A DNA stretch of 60,000 nt from Owenia fusiformis (GCA_903813345.2 CAIIXF020000012.1:5313318-5373317), one strand, 5' to 3'; shown: positions 1-13,800, counted from the stretch's first letter. Notes: generated by a model from the letters alone, not told the origin. Made by a program: numbers and translations.

Positions 1-558
1 TGATGAACATCACAAGAGTCTTCAATAACACATTCTGAAAGTATCAATATAATACCATGCAATAGTACACCTTTTTCCATTACATGGTCACTTGGTACAT
101 GATGAACATCACAAGAGTCTTCAATAACACCATTCTGAAAGTATCAATATAATACCATGCAATAGTACACCTTTTTCCTTTGGATGGTCACTTGGTACAA
201 AATGAACATCACAAGAGTCTTCAATAACACATTCTGAAAGTATCAATATAATACCATGCAATAGTACACCTTTTTCCATTACATGGTCACTTGGTACATG
301 ATGAACATCATAAGAGTCTTCAATAACACATTCTGAAAGTATCAATATAATACCATGCAATAGTACACCTTTTTCCATTACATGGTCACTGGGTACATGA
401 TGAACATCACAAGAGTCTTCAGTAACACATTCTGAAAGTATCAATATAATACCATGCAATAGTACACCTTTTTCCATTACATGGTCACTTGGTACATGAT
501 GAACATCACAAGAGTCTTCAATAACACATTCTGAAAGTATCAATATAATACCATGCAA
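1..558 (-). repeat. 99-bp tandem array resembling a repeated exon
   Basis: About five and a half copies of a 99-bp unit. On the minus strand a unit holds a pyrimidine-ended acceptor-like site (GATACTTTCAG), a 63-nt open stretch encoding ECVIEDSCDVHHVPSDHVMEK, and a donor-like AAAAAG/GTGTAC, followed by a 36-nt spacer. Because 99 is divisible by three, the frame stays open through more than four units; one inserted base near 130 breaks it in the leftmost part. I do not recognise the peptide. By analogy with the exon arrays elsewhere in this window it may be the tandemly copied boundary of an exon lying left of the window, but it could also be a plain minisatellite. Confidence 0.55.
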
Positions 559-1034
559 TAGTACACCTTTTTCAGCTTTGAAATCATGGGTGTATGAAAT
601 GTTAAAACCTTTAAATAAGAACTTTTAAAGCAATAAAAGGACAATCGAAAATCTACATGTATATTGATATTTGTTTGTCATTATAAGGAAGTATTAAAAT
701 CATATCCAAAAGCAGAATTTCAGATTTTTCCGAGAAACTGGTGAAGTTACAATGTGTAATCATTTCTGTCATTCAGACCCTCTTTATTCTAAGTATTTTT
801 CTTGGTGTTAACTATTTGAAAAGTGATTAAAATCTCATTTGTGAGAATTTGTCATTAAAGAATTGTATTCCTGGTAGGTATAAATTAAATGTTTTAAAGA
901 CAAAGGCAATTTCATTCTGTTTGCCTTGTTCAGTTATGAACATATACTTTACTAAAATGTATGAAAAGTTACCTTTGAGGAAAACCCCTATATTCACTTT
1001 AAGATATCCCATGTTTTGACTTAACCCCCTATTA
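559..1034. other. No gene seen
   Basis: AT-rich sequence between the 99-bp array and the first transposon relic. Short open frames on both strands lack recognisable domains and I treat them as chance. Confidence 0.5.
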
Positions 1035-1201
1035 CGAGGGGTGATCCAAAAGTCTCGGACGCCCTGCTCTAATTTTGTTGGTTGAAACTTATACACAAAG
1101 TTGTTAAGATGTTGATCTTTACTATCTGAAAGTTTCATGTAATTATATTAGAAAATAGCAAAGTTAGAGCGAGGCGTCCAAGACTTTTGGATCACCCCTC
1201 G
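1035..1201. mobile_element. Tc1/mariner-type MITE (167 bp)
   Basis: The ends are inverted copies of CGAGGGGTGATCCAAAAGTC, extending imperfectly for about 35 bp, and are flanked on both sides by the dinucleotide TA, the target duplication of Tc1/mariner elements. The interior has no transposase. Its right-hand TA is also the left-hand TA of the next element. Confidence 0.8.
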
Positions 1202-1203
1202 TA

Positions 1204-1846
1204 CACCAAACTAGTTCTTACCCGTTCTTGCCAGTCCTTCGAAACCGTCGTAAAACGGGATCAATCTGGCTGTGGTCGGGAAATATGTCTAAAATTATTA
1301 GCTACTTCGTTCAAAAACAGTCTTAAATACGTCCATCTAATTCGCAGTTCGTTAAGGTCGCACCACGTCGGTGTGCAACGTCAATTAACGCGTCCCTTAG
1401 TCTAGAAGGTCATCATGACATGATTACAGAGCGGTATGGTCGCCATCGAATTTTGAATCGATTCAAAATTCTAAATCACATTCCTCGTCCGGGAAAGTCC
1501 ATGAAGTTCGTTAACAGACTGTAGAACGTTGTAGCTACGTTCATTTAGTTCGCACACAGTTTAAAACCGATTCGGCAACGTTTTGCAGAACGCAGTGACA
1601 ACTGGTTCTGGTGTGATAGCTATTTTTGTAAATTCGTTCATAAGCAGTTTTTAATACGTTCATCTCGTCTTTATTCCGTCTGCAGTACGTTGGTATCAAG
1701 TTTAGATCGGGTAAAACTGTGCGTTCGTCTCGTCTTCACAACGTATCCAATCAGTTCAATTACGTCCTTAACCAGTACCTCGTTCTAAATTCGTCCTAAT
1801 ATGTTACTGAATTATCCACCCACCAGTAGTGAGAACTAGTTTGGTG
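1204..1846. mobile_element. TIR element, non-autonomous (643 bp)
   Basis: The ends CACCAAACTAGTTCTTAC and GTGAGAACTAGTTTGGTG are inverted repeats matching at 17 of 18 positions, flanked by TA on both sides. The interior has no long open frame and is unusually rich in CGT/ACG words compared with its AT-rich surroundings. This fits a Tc1/mariner-like non-autonomous element abutting the MITE on its left. Confidence 0.65.
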
Positions 1847-4800
1847 TAATAGTAGGGGCGTATACCTTCATCTTGTCAGCTGCTGCCACCACTTGCTCTG
1901 TAGCTGTGAATCACTACCGTGCTTGATCTCTGTTCTGTGAATTGTAAAGTGCTGCAAATTAAAGTTTTATTTATCAAACCTTCAATAATATAAATATATA
2001 TGAAGTGTCATCCCAATTTTAATTTTACTATTGATCATTTATTTCAATGTGTTTATTTGCTATAATATCTATTTCTTTTGCTATACTAGAAATAAATATG
2101 CGCTACCTTGCAATGTCTCCTGAAGTATGATCGCTGAATTTCTCTTTTTGGATAGTTTTTTCTCAACTTGTGATCGGTTCTTAATTATAACTTATATTGC
2201 GACAGCTGTTTTATGTTCATCGCATTTATTTGGCACCTCAGCATTTAAATTAAATTAATGTGTGTGTTATGTGACCTTTAGATACTTTTAAAGTTACAAA
2301 AGTAAGAAAACATAAAAATTCCTTTGATATTTTTCCAAGCATAGTGTTTTTGTTGTTTGTGATTGTATACAATGTTACCATCCATTTCATTTTATTATCC
2401 AGTCAAACAAAGTTTAGTCAAATATAGAAATGCCATCCTTCGTCCATCTATCCATTCATGTGTCGTTTCAGATAAAATGTCCGTACAGTACCTGTTGACA
2501 AAGGATAGGTATCGATATGGTGAACTGAATCCTTTAAAAATTAAGATTACAAATAGCCTAAAAGGGAGAATTTTAGTGCTTTAATTCAGTAGTTGGAATA
2601 TCTGAACAAAACCAGTTGCTACGTATGACATTTGCACAATAGTCCATGGTATGACTTCCAAATATGAAGGATCCGTAGCACACTATAGCGCAGCAACATT
2701 TGAAGCAATATTTATGAAGGTGTATATGTCTTGATTCTTTTAAAATACCATTTGCTGAAAAAAACTTCCGGCTTTCGGGTCGAAAAATGTCTTTCAACAC
2801 AAGGGGTCAAAAAACGTAAATATTTTGATTCGAACTTTTATACATTTTATAAGACACAGACCGTTATTTTAAGCATACGAACAAAAACTAGATTATCATA
2901 GTGTAAAAATATACTATAATTTTACTGTAGATGTCGGTGTTTAATTAGTGTAATTACGCAAGTGTATTTTTCAGATTTTGTTTGATTTTCCAAATATGAG
3001 CCAAGCCGATTCAACAAAATTGTGTAGAATATTTAGATAACATATGATTGGAAACATTATTAGTTTTCTTACAATTTAAAACATTTTATTACCAGAATTT
3101 TTCTATATAATCGCAAGGGGTCTAACAACAAGTTATTGTTCCTGTTTTATTAAACATAATACACTTAACAAATAGGTACGATTTATATCTAATTAAATGT
3201 TACAGGGGTATTGGAATGTTCATATATTCCAAGGGCATGTCTGATAATCAATTAGGGTAATATGCAATCGAACGCCTTACAATTCTTCCTCGACGTTACT
3301 TGTGGCTATCATCAAGTTTTCTGATGGCTGTTTCTTTTTTGACCTTACCGCTGGATACAATCAGATTTTAGGAAGATAATGATAACGATTTTTCTCAATT
3401 GTTCATGAATTCGACCATGTCTTGATGGTTGTTTTATAAGCAGCTGAGCTATATCTAACTACGAGAAATATAATTTTAGCTGTAGACCCAATTCTTCAAG
3501 GAAGAACAATATGTCCTCCTTTATTGATAATATCTCATGTCCATATCTCAAAACATATTGAGACCCATTTTGTGAAAAACTAGCATAATTTAAACATTTG
3601 TCATTCTAATATAAAAGTGAATCATTTGTAACATTTATCTCATTAATACCTGAGAAACAATACAAAACGTCGATACACTGACTACATAATTTTTGGTATT
3701 GATAAGAAAAATAACCTCAAATTTATAGCTTAAAAACCTAAACCATATATTTAAAATCATTTTGTATTATTTTCTGTTGCATTGTGTACTCGTGTTTAAC
3801 GTGTTGCAGCTTTTCATGAACATGAATGTGTTCCATAGTTAACATTATTTATGGAACCGTTTTGCATTGCAACCTTCACATAAATAATGATAAACATTAC
3901 GCTCAGTTAAACAGCTTTAAGTAGCAGTAGAAAGTCAACCTATAGACCAGGCCCTTGCTCATCTTCACTGGCGTTTAACGTATCTCAAACATTATGCCTA
4001 GTAGCACAAAACTCACGGCACGTGTACCTCTATGGGGTTTTAGTAAATCCGTTAAGTTATTCTATATCATTCACACACTACTACAGACGATCAATATATT
4101 TGACTGGAATTTTCAAAGCGAATGTTTACTTATCACTATAATTCAAATCATCTCAAACCATCATGATGGTAAAAGTTTACTATTAGATTAAAGATCGAAT
4201 CGTGTGAAGGACATATTTCACGGTGGTGGACATTAAGACTCTAAAAACTGATTTCAACTTCAGGACAACCATTTTCTTAGTATAGTCACAGGATATGATT
4301 GTAAAATTACTTACAGTATTACAGAGACACTTTAAAAAGTATAAATCCTAAAATACAATGCGTTGCTGGAGTATGATTAAAGTCCCCATCTAAGTTTAAA
4401 AATATGTTTTTATCATTCATTTACTATTTGTCTTGACTTTAAAAATTATTTCAGAGATGTTTGAAAAAATTGAATAAAAAGTTGTGAGCTTTTCATTTCT
4501 CAAATATTCAAATTTCCCGTCATTTTTCAGAAAAAGTTATGATCAAATATCCCACCATACATTTCAAAAATCATATTTTTACACCAATGCAAAGATTGAA
4601 GGACACACTATTTCAATAATAAAATGCCATATTCGATGTGCCACTTCAATGTTTTAGCATATCAAAAATATTTTTCAATAACTTTTTTTTTAAAAAAGAA
4701 AAATATTTTTTCTATGTCAATCTTTTCTTAATATGCCAAACTTCAAAAATAAACCAATGTTGATTGTCTCACCGGGTTAAAAGGAAGAATATATTATGTT

Positions 4801-5844
4801 TTACATATTATTGTACCATTTTTTCGAACAAAAAGTTCTTCAAAAACCACTTTTGGAAATTAAAAAGTTTCACATATCACAGTTTGATAACATTGGGTAA
4901 GACTACAATATAAGCCAAAGTGGTTTAAAGTTAATGTGGGGAATTTTAAACCAGCGTATACTCGTTGATTCACTCACTGAGCTGTTTTTTTTGTATTTGT
5001 AATGAATAATTTTGTAGTGCTCTTTCGATTGAATTTTTATTTTTTGAATTTTAATATTTAGAATACTAGGCTATTTTTATTTGAATGCGTGCAAATGTGG
5101 AACTGATTCAATTTTATTACGCTTAACTAGCTTTAGTTTGTTCTTTGTTACCTTTCACCTTCAGTACAGACCATGGATTTATTTTCATTGACAAAATCCT
5201 ATTTCGCGGCATATTGATAAACTTTTTTCGCGCCCTTTGACACAGGTAGTAATCAAACAGCACCTTCCGCACGATCCGGGTAAAAATCACTCTCGGAGTA
5301 AAAATCACTTACAGGTAGGTCATAAAACTGCATCTAAATCACAATTTACCATAATTAGCTATCTGTTTATGATCTATTAAGTCGGATCACATATTTACCT
5401 ACCCTATTTATCCATGGCTGACGTCAGCTTAATTAGCCTACCTAAAATTTCTTCATAAAGTCGCACACAGTTGAGATTTCAATTTATTACTAAATATAAT
5501 TAATCTATCTGTTCATGATTTATTAAGTCGAATCACATATTTACCTACCCTATTCATCCATGGCTGGTGTTAGCTTACCTCAAGTTTCTTCATAAGATTG
5601 AGATTTCACTTTTGTGCAGTTTCAAGAAGCTAGACTTATTTAAGTATCTTAAAAACACATATGAAGTGAAATACATTCCGCTAGATGAATATACTAACAA
5701 GAATAAGCTAGGTCGATGAACTTACGAGAAAGAGCTTTCGTTTTCAAAATTAAAAAAATTCGAATTTTTACCGGAATGTGCGATTTTGCAGGAGAGTGCT
5801 GTATGATTACTACCCGTGTTTGACAACCGTGTCACATAACCCAA
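1847..5844. other. No gene seen (4 kb)
   Basis: AT-rich intergenic sequence. A diverged pair of about 100 bp each (around 5330-5440 and 5510-5600, containing TCATGGCTG and TTTACCTACCCTATT) is a local duplication. I found no exon with supporting splice sites. Confidence 0.5.
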
Positions 5845-7431
5845 CAAGGCATTAACATGACAAAATGTCACCACCTAAAACAATTTGGTCAATTTAAAGC
5901 AAGTTGGAAAATACCTTTTGACCTTAAGAAGAACTTCTGCTGAGAACATGTAGATGATTTTGAAAAAAAAATTAGTCAATTTGAAGCAAGTTGAAAAAAT
6001 ACCTTTTTGACCTTGAGAAGGTCATTGAAGGTCAAATCTAAAGTCAGATTTGAACTTCTGAGAACTTGTAAAGTCAAATTTGAACTTCTGAAAAGATGTA
6101 GATGATTTTGAAAAAAAAATTGGTCAATTTGAAGCAAGTTGAATACAGACCTTTTTGACCTTTTTTGACCTTGAGAAGGTCATTAAAGGTCAAATGTCAA
6201 ATCTAAAGTCAGATTTGAATTTCTGAGAACATGTAGATGATTTTGAAAAAAAATTAGTCAATTTGAAGCAAGTTGAAAAAAGATCTTTTTTGGTCAAATG
6301 TCAAATCTAAAGTCCAATCTAAAGTCATATTTGAATTTCTGAGAACATGTAGATGATTTTGAAAAAAAAAATTAGTCAATTTGAAGCAAGATGAAAAAAT
6401 ACCTTTTTGACCTTTTTTGACATTGACAAAGTCATTGAAGGTCAAATGTCAAATCTAAAGTCAGATTTGAATTTCTGAGAACATGTAGATGATTTTGAAA
6501 AAAAAATTTAGTCAATTTGAAGCAAGTTGAAAAAAGACCTTTTTGACCTTTTTTGACTTTGAGAAGGTCATTGAAGGTCAAATGTCAAATCTTAAGTCAA
6601 ATCTAAAGTCAGATTTGAATTTCTGAGAACACGTAGATGATTTTGAAAAAACTTTTTAGTCAATTTGAAGCAAGTTGAAAACAGACCTTTTTGACCTTTT
6701 TTGACCTTGAGAAGGTCATTGAAGGTCAAATGTCAAATCTTAAGTCAAATCTTAAGTCAGATTTGAATTTCTGAGAACACGCAGATGATTTTGAAAAAAA
6801 AATTTAGTCAATTTGAAGCAAGTTGAAAACAGACCTTTTTTGACCTTGAGAAGGTCATTGAAGGTCAAATGTCAAATCTAAAGTCAGATGTCATTGAAAG
6901 TCAAATGTCAAATCTTAAGTCAAATCTTAAGTCAGATTTTAATTTCTGAGAACACGTATATGATTTTGAAAAAAAAATTTAGTCAATGTGAAGCAAGTTG
7001 AAAACAGACCTTTTTGACCTTTTTTGACCTTGAGAAGGTCATTGAAGGTCAAATGTCAAATCTTAAGTCAGATTTGAAGGTCAAATGTCAAATCTAAAGT
7101 CAAATCTAAAGTCAGATTTGAATTTCTGAGAAAATGTAATGATTTTGAAAAAAAATTTAGTCAATGTGAAGCAAGTTGAAAAAATACCTTTTTGACCTTG
7201 AGAAGGTCATTGAAGGTCAAATGTCAAATCTAAAGTCAGATTTGAACTTCTGAGAACATGTAGATGATTTAGAAAAAAATTGAAGTCAGTCTAAACAGTA
7301 TTTGTTAAGTTATAGGAAGTTGTAAGAAATTGTTACAGACGCCAACCTCCAACCGCCGGACGCCAACCACCAACCGCCGTCGCAAAAAAACAGAGACCAT
7401 AACAATATGTCACCACTTTTGGTGGTGACAT
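5845..7431. mobile_element. Repeat element with ATGTCACCACC ends enclosing a minisatellite
   Basis: The left end reads CATTAACATGACAAAATGTCACCACC; the right end finishes in the hairpin TGTCACCACTTTTGGTGGTGACA followed by TAAAAA. Related copies or ends occur at 10,930-11,072, 35,215-35,342, 42,510-42,590 and 48,276-48,310, so this is a dispersed family. No coding capacity is visible. The class is uncertain: the terminal hairpin could suggest a Helitron-like or foldback element. Confidence 0.6.
5885..7290. repeat. Minisatellite, about 130-bp units
   Basis: Roughly ten imperfect units containing GTCAATTTGAAGCAAGTTGA, a run of GACCTTTTT, GGTCAAATGTCAAATC, AGTCAGATTTGAA and TTCTGAGAACATGTAGATGA. 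Sub-motifs such as AAATCTTAAGTC are themselves duplicated in several units. A single monomer of the same sequence sits inside a foldback element at 33,310-33,412. Confidence 0.85.
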
Positions 7432-10400
7432 AAAAATGTAAAAATAATATTTCAGAGGTTGACAGTTTCGTCTTTTTAAATCGCGTTTTGTCAGATAATA
7501 TCACAAACCTTGTAGTTCAGTGTTCTGTAGAGGTATTGTTCTGTGGTGTGATTGAGTAAAATATTTTCAGTGTTTTAAACTGCGACTTAACATCTTTTAT
7601 ATTTTACAAGAAACGAAACATTATTTCTAAATACAGTTATTATTTTATTTTTCCCTGTTATAAATATCGATTTGGTTTATATGCAATACAGACCACATCC
7701 TAGATGTAGTTCATTAATTATGTCTGTTCCCGTATAAGCCTTTTTGATAAACTGACGACATAAGTTGCGCATTTTGGTTACTGTAGTAAAATCCTTTCCT
7801 AGTATCCTTCTTTCAAAAAATTAGCCCCTTCTATGAACATGTTCAATATTAATTTTGATAATTTGGACCTAGCCTACTGTTTCAAAAATTGAGATCCATT
7901 TCCCAAAATAATCACCAATCATCTAAAAATGATAACAAAAGTGACTATTTTTGTTTTTTGATTAAAATAGTCCTGTTCTGCGACTATATATTCATGGGAC
8001 ATTACACTTCACTGATATAATCCTTATGCCACTGTTGTTACATTGAGATTGCATATTTATTGTATATGCTATTACATGTTTATTTCAATGATATGATCCA
8101 TAGGCCACTGTTGTACATAAAGATGGCATATTTAACCATGTTTTAATAATTTTATATGGTTATTATATTTCAATGATATTGCTATAAACCATATGCCACG
8201 GTTATATACATGTATAAGGAGGGCACATTAATATGTTTTAATAAAATTGTATATGATTATAAAATAACACTGATATAATCCAAATGCCACTATTTCAAGG
8301 AGAGTGAGCATATTTCATAATGTTTTAATTATTGTATGATACAAGGAGAGTGAGCATATTTCATAATGATTTAATTATTGTATGATACAACACCTCTGAT
8401 TTAATCCATATGCAGCTGTTAATATGTTATATAGGGAGAGCAAGCCAATCAATTGCTTAATAAAAATGGAATGTGAAGCACAATACTGTTTGTTACAGCT
8501 GAAGACACTATATATACAGGGTGGGTCAAGAGCAACCACATCTATCTCAATACTCATTTCTCACCCTGTAGATCTTACTGCATTTATTCCCAGCAACAAT
8601 AATCATTTTTCATAAATTTCTTCATCCATTTGAGCAGATGGAGCCTGTGGGAATTTTTCTCACAGGCTCCGTGTGCATAACATGCTTCTGTTTGACAAAA
8701 ATACATTACATTTAGTAAGAACTGAAAAGTCAATTATTGTACATAAAATCATTTTTTGTTTTATAAAATAAAAAAGTGCAAGGGCTAAAACATTTTATGT
8801 TTATCACATGCATGTGTTTATAATATTACAGGCTGGTTTCATTTAATGTTTTATTGCAACTTAAATGGACATTAATCCCTAATCTACTTTCGTTGTAAAT
8901 ACTGTACTTTTGCTAGGTATTATATATTAATGATGTTTTTTTATTTAATCATGCCCTGAGAGATACACAAATAAAATCGTTCAATATAGTACTTAAATAT
9001 AATGCATACATACTTTTTAATGCATAATAAAATTACTATAAGTTGAGCAGTCCATTGCTGGTGCTACATCACAAGTGCAGTAAGTGGAACACCTCTGTAA
9101 GTTGAATACTATTTAAGAATCCGATTCCAATTGACTTCATTCTATTGAACTAATGCAAACCTGTCAAGTAATAAATAGAAATCGATATATTTTTTCTAAA
9201 AATTGGGGAAAATGGGGTGTGAAAAATTCACAGTTGTTGAATTCTTGAATTCTACAAAGAATCGAGAGAAAATCAGGGTTTCTAAAAAATCAGGGTTTAC
9301 AAAACGTTATTGATTATTTCAAATAAGCTGTAGAAAATTTGCTAAAACTCAATCAGCTTTTTAAAAAAAATTGGGCGATCGTTGAAAATTTGAGTGTGGA
9401 CTAATGACAGGTGGAACTTTTTTTATGATCTAAGTGGTGTTCCACTTATGCCTGGGTCACATTTGCCCCGATTCATCGGCTGTCGCCCAGCCAATTGAGT
9501 GTTTTGTTCAAAACTGAATACAATTTTGAACAAAATACTTAATTGTCCAGGCGCTGGCTGATGGATCGGAGCAAATGTGACCTGGCATCACACAGGTTTT
9601 ACTGTATGGTTAAATGAAGTGTTTATGAAACATTCAATTGGCATTTGTATATGTACATTTGTATATATTCATATAATTTAATTCAATTATAAATACTTTT
9701 GATTGATTAATTGACACAACAAGCATTGTTGTATAAACTGTTTACAACAGTTTGAATATTTAACTTGTATAAACTTGTACTCAAATTCATGAAAAGCAGA
9801 TAAAGTACTTTTTGCATAGATAAGTACAAATTAAAGAAATTATAAATTCATTTGATGAGCATTATCTTTGAAAGTTATGAAAATAATTATAACATTCATA
9901 TAATAATAGTACTCAGTCCTTCATCAAGCCTACATGTACACCAGTGGTATAGTAAATAGTTCAAGAGTCTGGTAATGAAGAAGCAATGAGTTCCATGTCT
10001 ATAATAGCACCTTGCTAAAGTTGGTTTTCGGCTGTTATTAGTGAACATAGTAAGTCTGATTTACTTATAGTAATTAATTTACAGGTTTACAGAGGAAAGT
10101 ATAAAATATAGAACAAGTGAATAAGTAACATTGAATAAGTAACATTAATAAAAGAAAAAATTGAATAAAAATGTATCTGTATCTTTGGAATACAGCAACA
10201 ATATGATCTGATACAGATATATTTTGTGTTCATTAAATCATCAACACAAAGAAACTGTTTCAGCAGTGAATTCATGCAAGAAATAAAGACATCAAATGAC
10301 ACATTTTTTGTCCAATTGTGGTTCATATCTTTATATTTGTGTCTACTCTTGTTTTCTCTGCGACTTGCACTACTAAACTACACCCCTTCACTCTCCATAT

Positions 10401-10701
10401 ATCGAATGAAAAACATTATAATGAAAAATGTGTAGTTTGGGCTGAGAGATTTGATGAAAGACTAAGAACTATAACTATGAAACTTAAAGATTGTATAAAA
10501 ATAAACAATGTATTGAATGGTCGAATAGAATACAAATCTATGTAAACGCCTCCATAATAAGAGGAACATTTTTTCAGAATACCTCCTGAGCTAATGTTAA
10601 ATGAACCACTACAAGTGGAGGAACATCATAAGAGATATCAAAGGTGTTCCACGTACACAGGTTTTCTTGTAGTATACAACAATTGCTGGGCTACACAAAT
10701 A
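7432..10701. other. No gene seen; foldback elements
   Basis: AT-rich flank downstream of the PhnD-like gene. It contains loosely repeated words around 8000-8420 (GATATAATCCATATGCCACTG), an inverted-repeat element at 9452-9585 and fragments of the GGAACACCT family at about 9060-9110, 9400-9450 and 10,590-10,670. No exon supported. Confidence 0.5.
9452..9585. mobile_element. Foldback MITE (134 bp)
   Basis: Nearly the whole element is an inverted repeat. GGTCACATTTGCCCCGATTC at the left pairs with GATCGGAGCAAATGTGACC at the right, continuing inward through GCCCAGCCAATTGAGTGTTT and TTTGTTCAAAA. A second family member lies at 33,265-33,482. Confidence 0.75.
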
Positions 10702-10883
10702 TCAGTAATATACAGTTTCAATCTTTAATCCTTTCATATATTCTTTAATCTCTTTCTCTTTATCATATAGAGACATGTCTGTCTTTGTAAACTTTTGCAC
10801 GCCATATTTCTGTAGTTTTTCCTCCCAGGTCACCGATTTATGCATATTGAGCAAAGCTTCTTTTATTTTGGTTTTGGTTTCAG
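10702..10883 (-). CDS. PhnD-like gene, terminal exon 5
   Basis: Acceptor TTTCAG. Encodes ETKTKIKEALLNMHKSVTWE through KYGVQKFTKTDMSLY and ends GLKIETVYY before a TGA stop. The IKEALLNMH and GVQKF words match the C-terminal helices of PhnD proteins, so the exon completes the fold. Confidence 0.85.
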
Positions 10884-13800
10884 CTGAAATATAAAAGAAA
10901 AATAATGTCATGGCTTAACGAGGTATTTAAATGCAAAAGGTCACCACCTGTTATTTGTTAAAGATCCCAACCACAACACCATTCACCTGACACCAGCCAC
11001 AAATGTCAAGCACTTATAATCCACAAAGTTTGGGAACAAAGCCTATGTCACCACTCTCTCGGTGGTGACATAGAAACTAATTGTTGTTTTATTCAAGATC
11101 TTCACACAAAATATTGGCATATTCCTCTTTCAGTCAAAATCTTCACAATAAACAAATACACTAAATTCTTCTTCCATTCAAAATCTTAATTCTTCTTCCA
11201 TTCAAAATCTTCACACAAAACACAGGCAGATTCCTCTTCCTTCAAAATTTTCAACCAAAATCTTCACATTAAACAAATACGCTTAATTCTTCTTTCATTC
11301 AAAATCTTGATTCTTCTTCTATTCCAAATCTTCACACAAAACACAGGCAGATTTCTCTTCCTTCAACATTTTCAACCAAAATCTTCACATTAAACAAATA
11401 CGCTTAATTCTTCTTTCATTCAAAATCTTGATTCTCCTTCCATTCCAAATCTTCACACAAAACACAGGCAGATTTCTCTTCCTTCAAAATTTTCAACCAA
11501 AACAAATACACTAAATTCTTCTTCCATTCAAAATCTTAATTCTTCTTCCATTCAAAATCTTCACACAAAACACTGGCAGATTCTTCTTCCTTCAAATTTT
11601 TTGAACAAAACGATGACAAATTCTTTTTCCATTCAAATTCTTCAAACAAAACACTGGCAAAAAAGCACTCTATTCCTTCACATGTGTCATGAAAAATCAG
11701 ATTTTTACATATCATAACATTCATTTGTATATTAATACTGTATGCCAATGATCAAATTCAGAAGGCATTCTTCTATTATCAAGATCAAAAAGACATTGTC
11801 AGTTAATATTGTTCATACATTGGACTTTGTGTAAAAGTCATGTGGAGTTGATTAAGGAGTTGAAATTCATCAACTTAACTGACATAGGTACCTGTTACAC
11901 TGCTGGGTTGAGTCTAACGAAGCATTTTTGTAACGAAAGTTAGCGAAAAAATTGTGTCCACACTGGCTTTATCCAACCCTAACGAAGCAATTATTTGGTG
12001 TTACACTGCACTTAAAATGCTTCGTTGCGCGTGCGCATTTCTCATCTGCCCCACCCACTTATTATGATTAATATTTTTATTCTTTTGATATAAACCATTG
12101 ATTAAACTCAAAAATCTAATTTTTAATCTTTATTTTAACAAATCAGCACAGAAAAAGACTAGTTCAAAATTCTCTGGAAAATAAAACAAGATGAATGTGA
12201 TCATTCCGTACACATGTCCCTACATTTTTCCTATCATTTCGATTTTTATATATTTCAGCTGTCGATACAATTACAAGTATTGTTTTCATTTTCTATCATT
12301 TCCTTTGGAAAACATATGGAATAAAAATAGGCCTATGTTAATTACTAGGAGGAATTGGATTTGGGGTTTATACAGACGACTAGTATGTAATATCGTATAA
12401 AAACGTTCAATTTCCAAATGGACTTCTCACTTATATTTCAAATAGTGTAGCCATTACTAAAATATCTCGGTGTTTGGCTGGTGGTTTAACTCACGCGGTC
12501 CTAACTTCGATCGTTAATTTGAATTTTCGACCTACCAGATGCTTGAAAATCAAGGATTGCGAGTCTCATACTGCACCATTTTTCTTCAAACCTATACCAT
12601 TAAAAGCAAAACAAAATTGCCTTTCTGTCGGTGCATTACTTTATTGTAAAGAGTCCCTCGTTCTAGCAGCGTTTTGGTCCCCAGCTGTTAGAAGGCCTTC
12701 TTACAGCTGGGGACCAAAATGCCGGTGGAAGTAGGGACTCTGTTTTAAGAGAATAATGTACCATCAGGAAGGAATTTTTGTTATGCTTTCAACGGAACAA
12801 GTTTGAAGAAAAACGGTGCAGTATGAGACTCGTAATCCTTGATTTTCAAACATCCGGTAGGTCAAAAATTCAAATTAACGGTCGAAGTTAGGACCGCGTG
12901 TAACTACTATTTCATTAACCAATTCAATGCCTCTCTGTGGCAAATATCTGTCGACAAAAAACAATTTTGGCCACCGTTCCTTGTCCGCAGGTTTTACCGT
13001 ATTTGTATACGGAAGTTTTGAAACGTAATTAATTCAATATATTTAAACATGAAGTTTAAATTACAAATTAAAATCGTCGAAGAATAAAATAATGGAACGA
13101 CTAGTACAAGTACATGTATTGCAATGGGGCGATAGCCAGTTTAATACGATTTCTGAAGAGAGACATTTTCGAATCAATCAAATCGGCTATATTCCCTGAT
13201 GTGATTCACCGGGAAGCAATTGTATCAGTATCATGGTATTAACACCTTTAGAATTACATTCAAGGTTTAATTATTCTAGGTGCAAGAAAAAATTAATATT
13301 AAACATGTATGCCACAACTTTCTATTTAGTAAGCATATCTTATGTAATTTCAAAAGTTTACCCTTCCACACTTGAGACGGAGTTTTCCGAAAGAGTGACA
13401 TTTAAATATTCTAGGTTTATTCTCTAATAGATCAGATAAACGTTTCAAAACTACCGTATAGATATACGGTAAAACCTGCGTTTTTAGATTTAATACTTTT
13501 TAGTGTCATATCAATGCGAGGAAAGCCAGGGAATCGAATGAAATGCTACGAAAGACGGTAAATCACATTTGTACGTGGCGTTTAGGACTTGAATTAGCGT
13601 CAATCAGTGACGTAAATAGGTAATTATTTTAATCAAAACGTACCATTATAATAATACGTACTTAAAAACATGTTCTTTTCTCGCGATTCCTCTCATTTAA
13701 TACAAAATGATGAATGTGCTCTTTTTTTATGCGCATGCGCAAACCGCCAACTAAGCATTTTCTAACGAAGCTACCTGTTACGCAGGCCAAAAAAGCTTCG

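Noticed and set aside
2576-2759. Cys-rich minus-strand frame after an AAGTTTTTTTCAG site (CFKCCCAIVCYG...DYC)
   Set aside because: Looks like a possible terminal exon, but I could find no upstream partner exon and recognise no domain.
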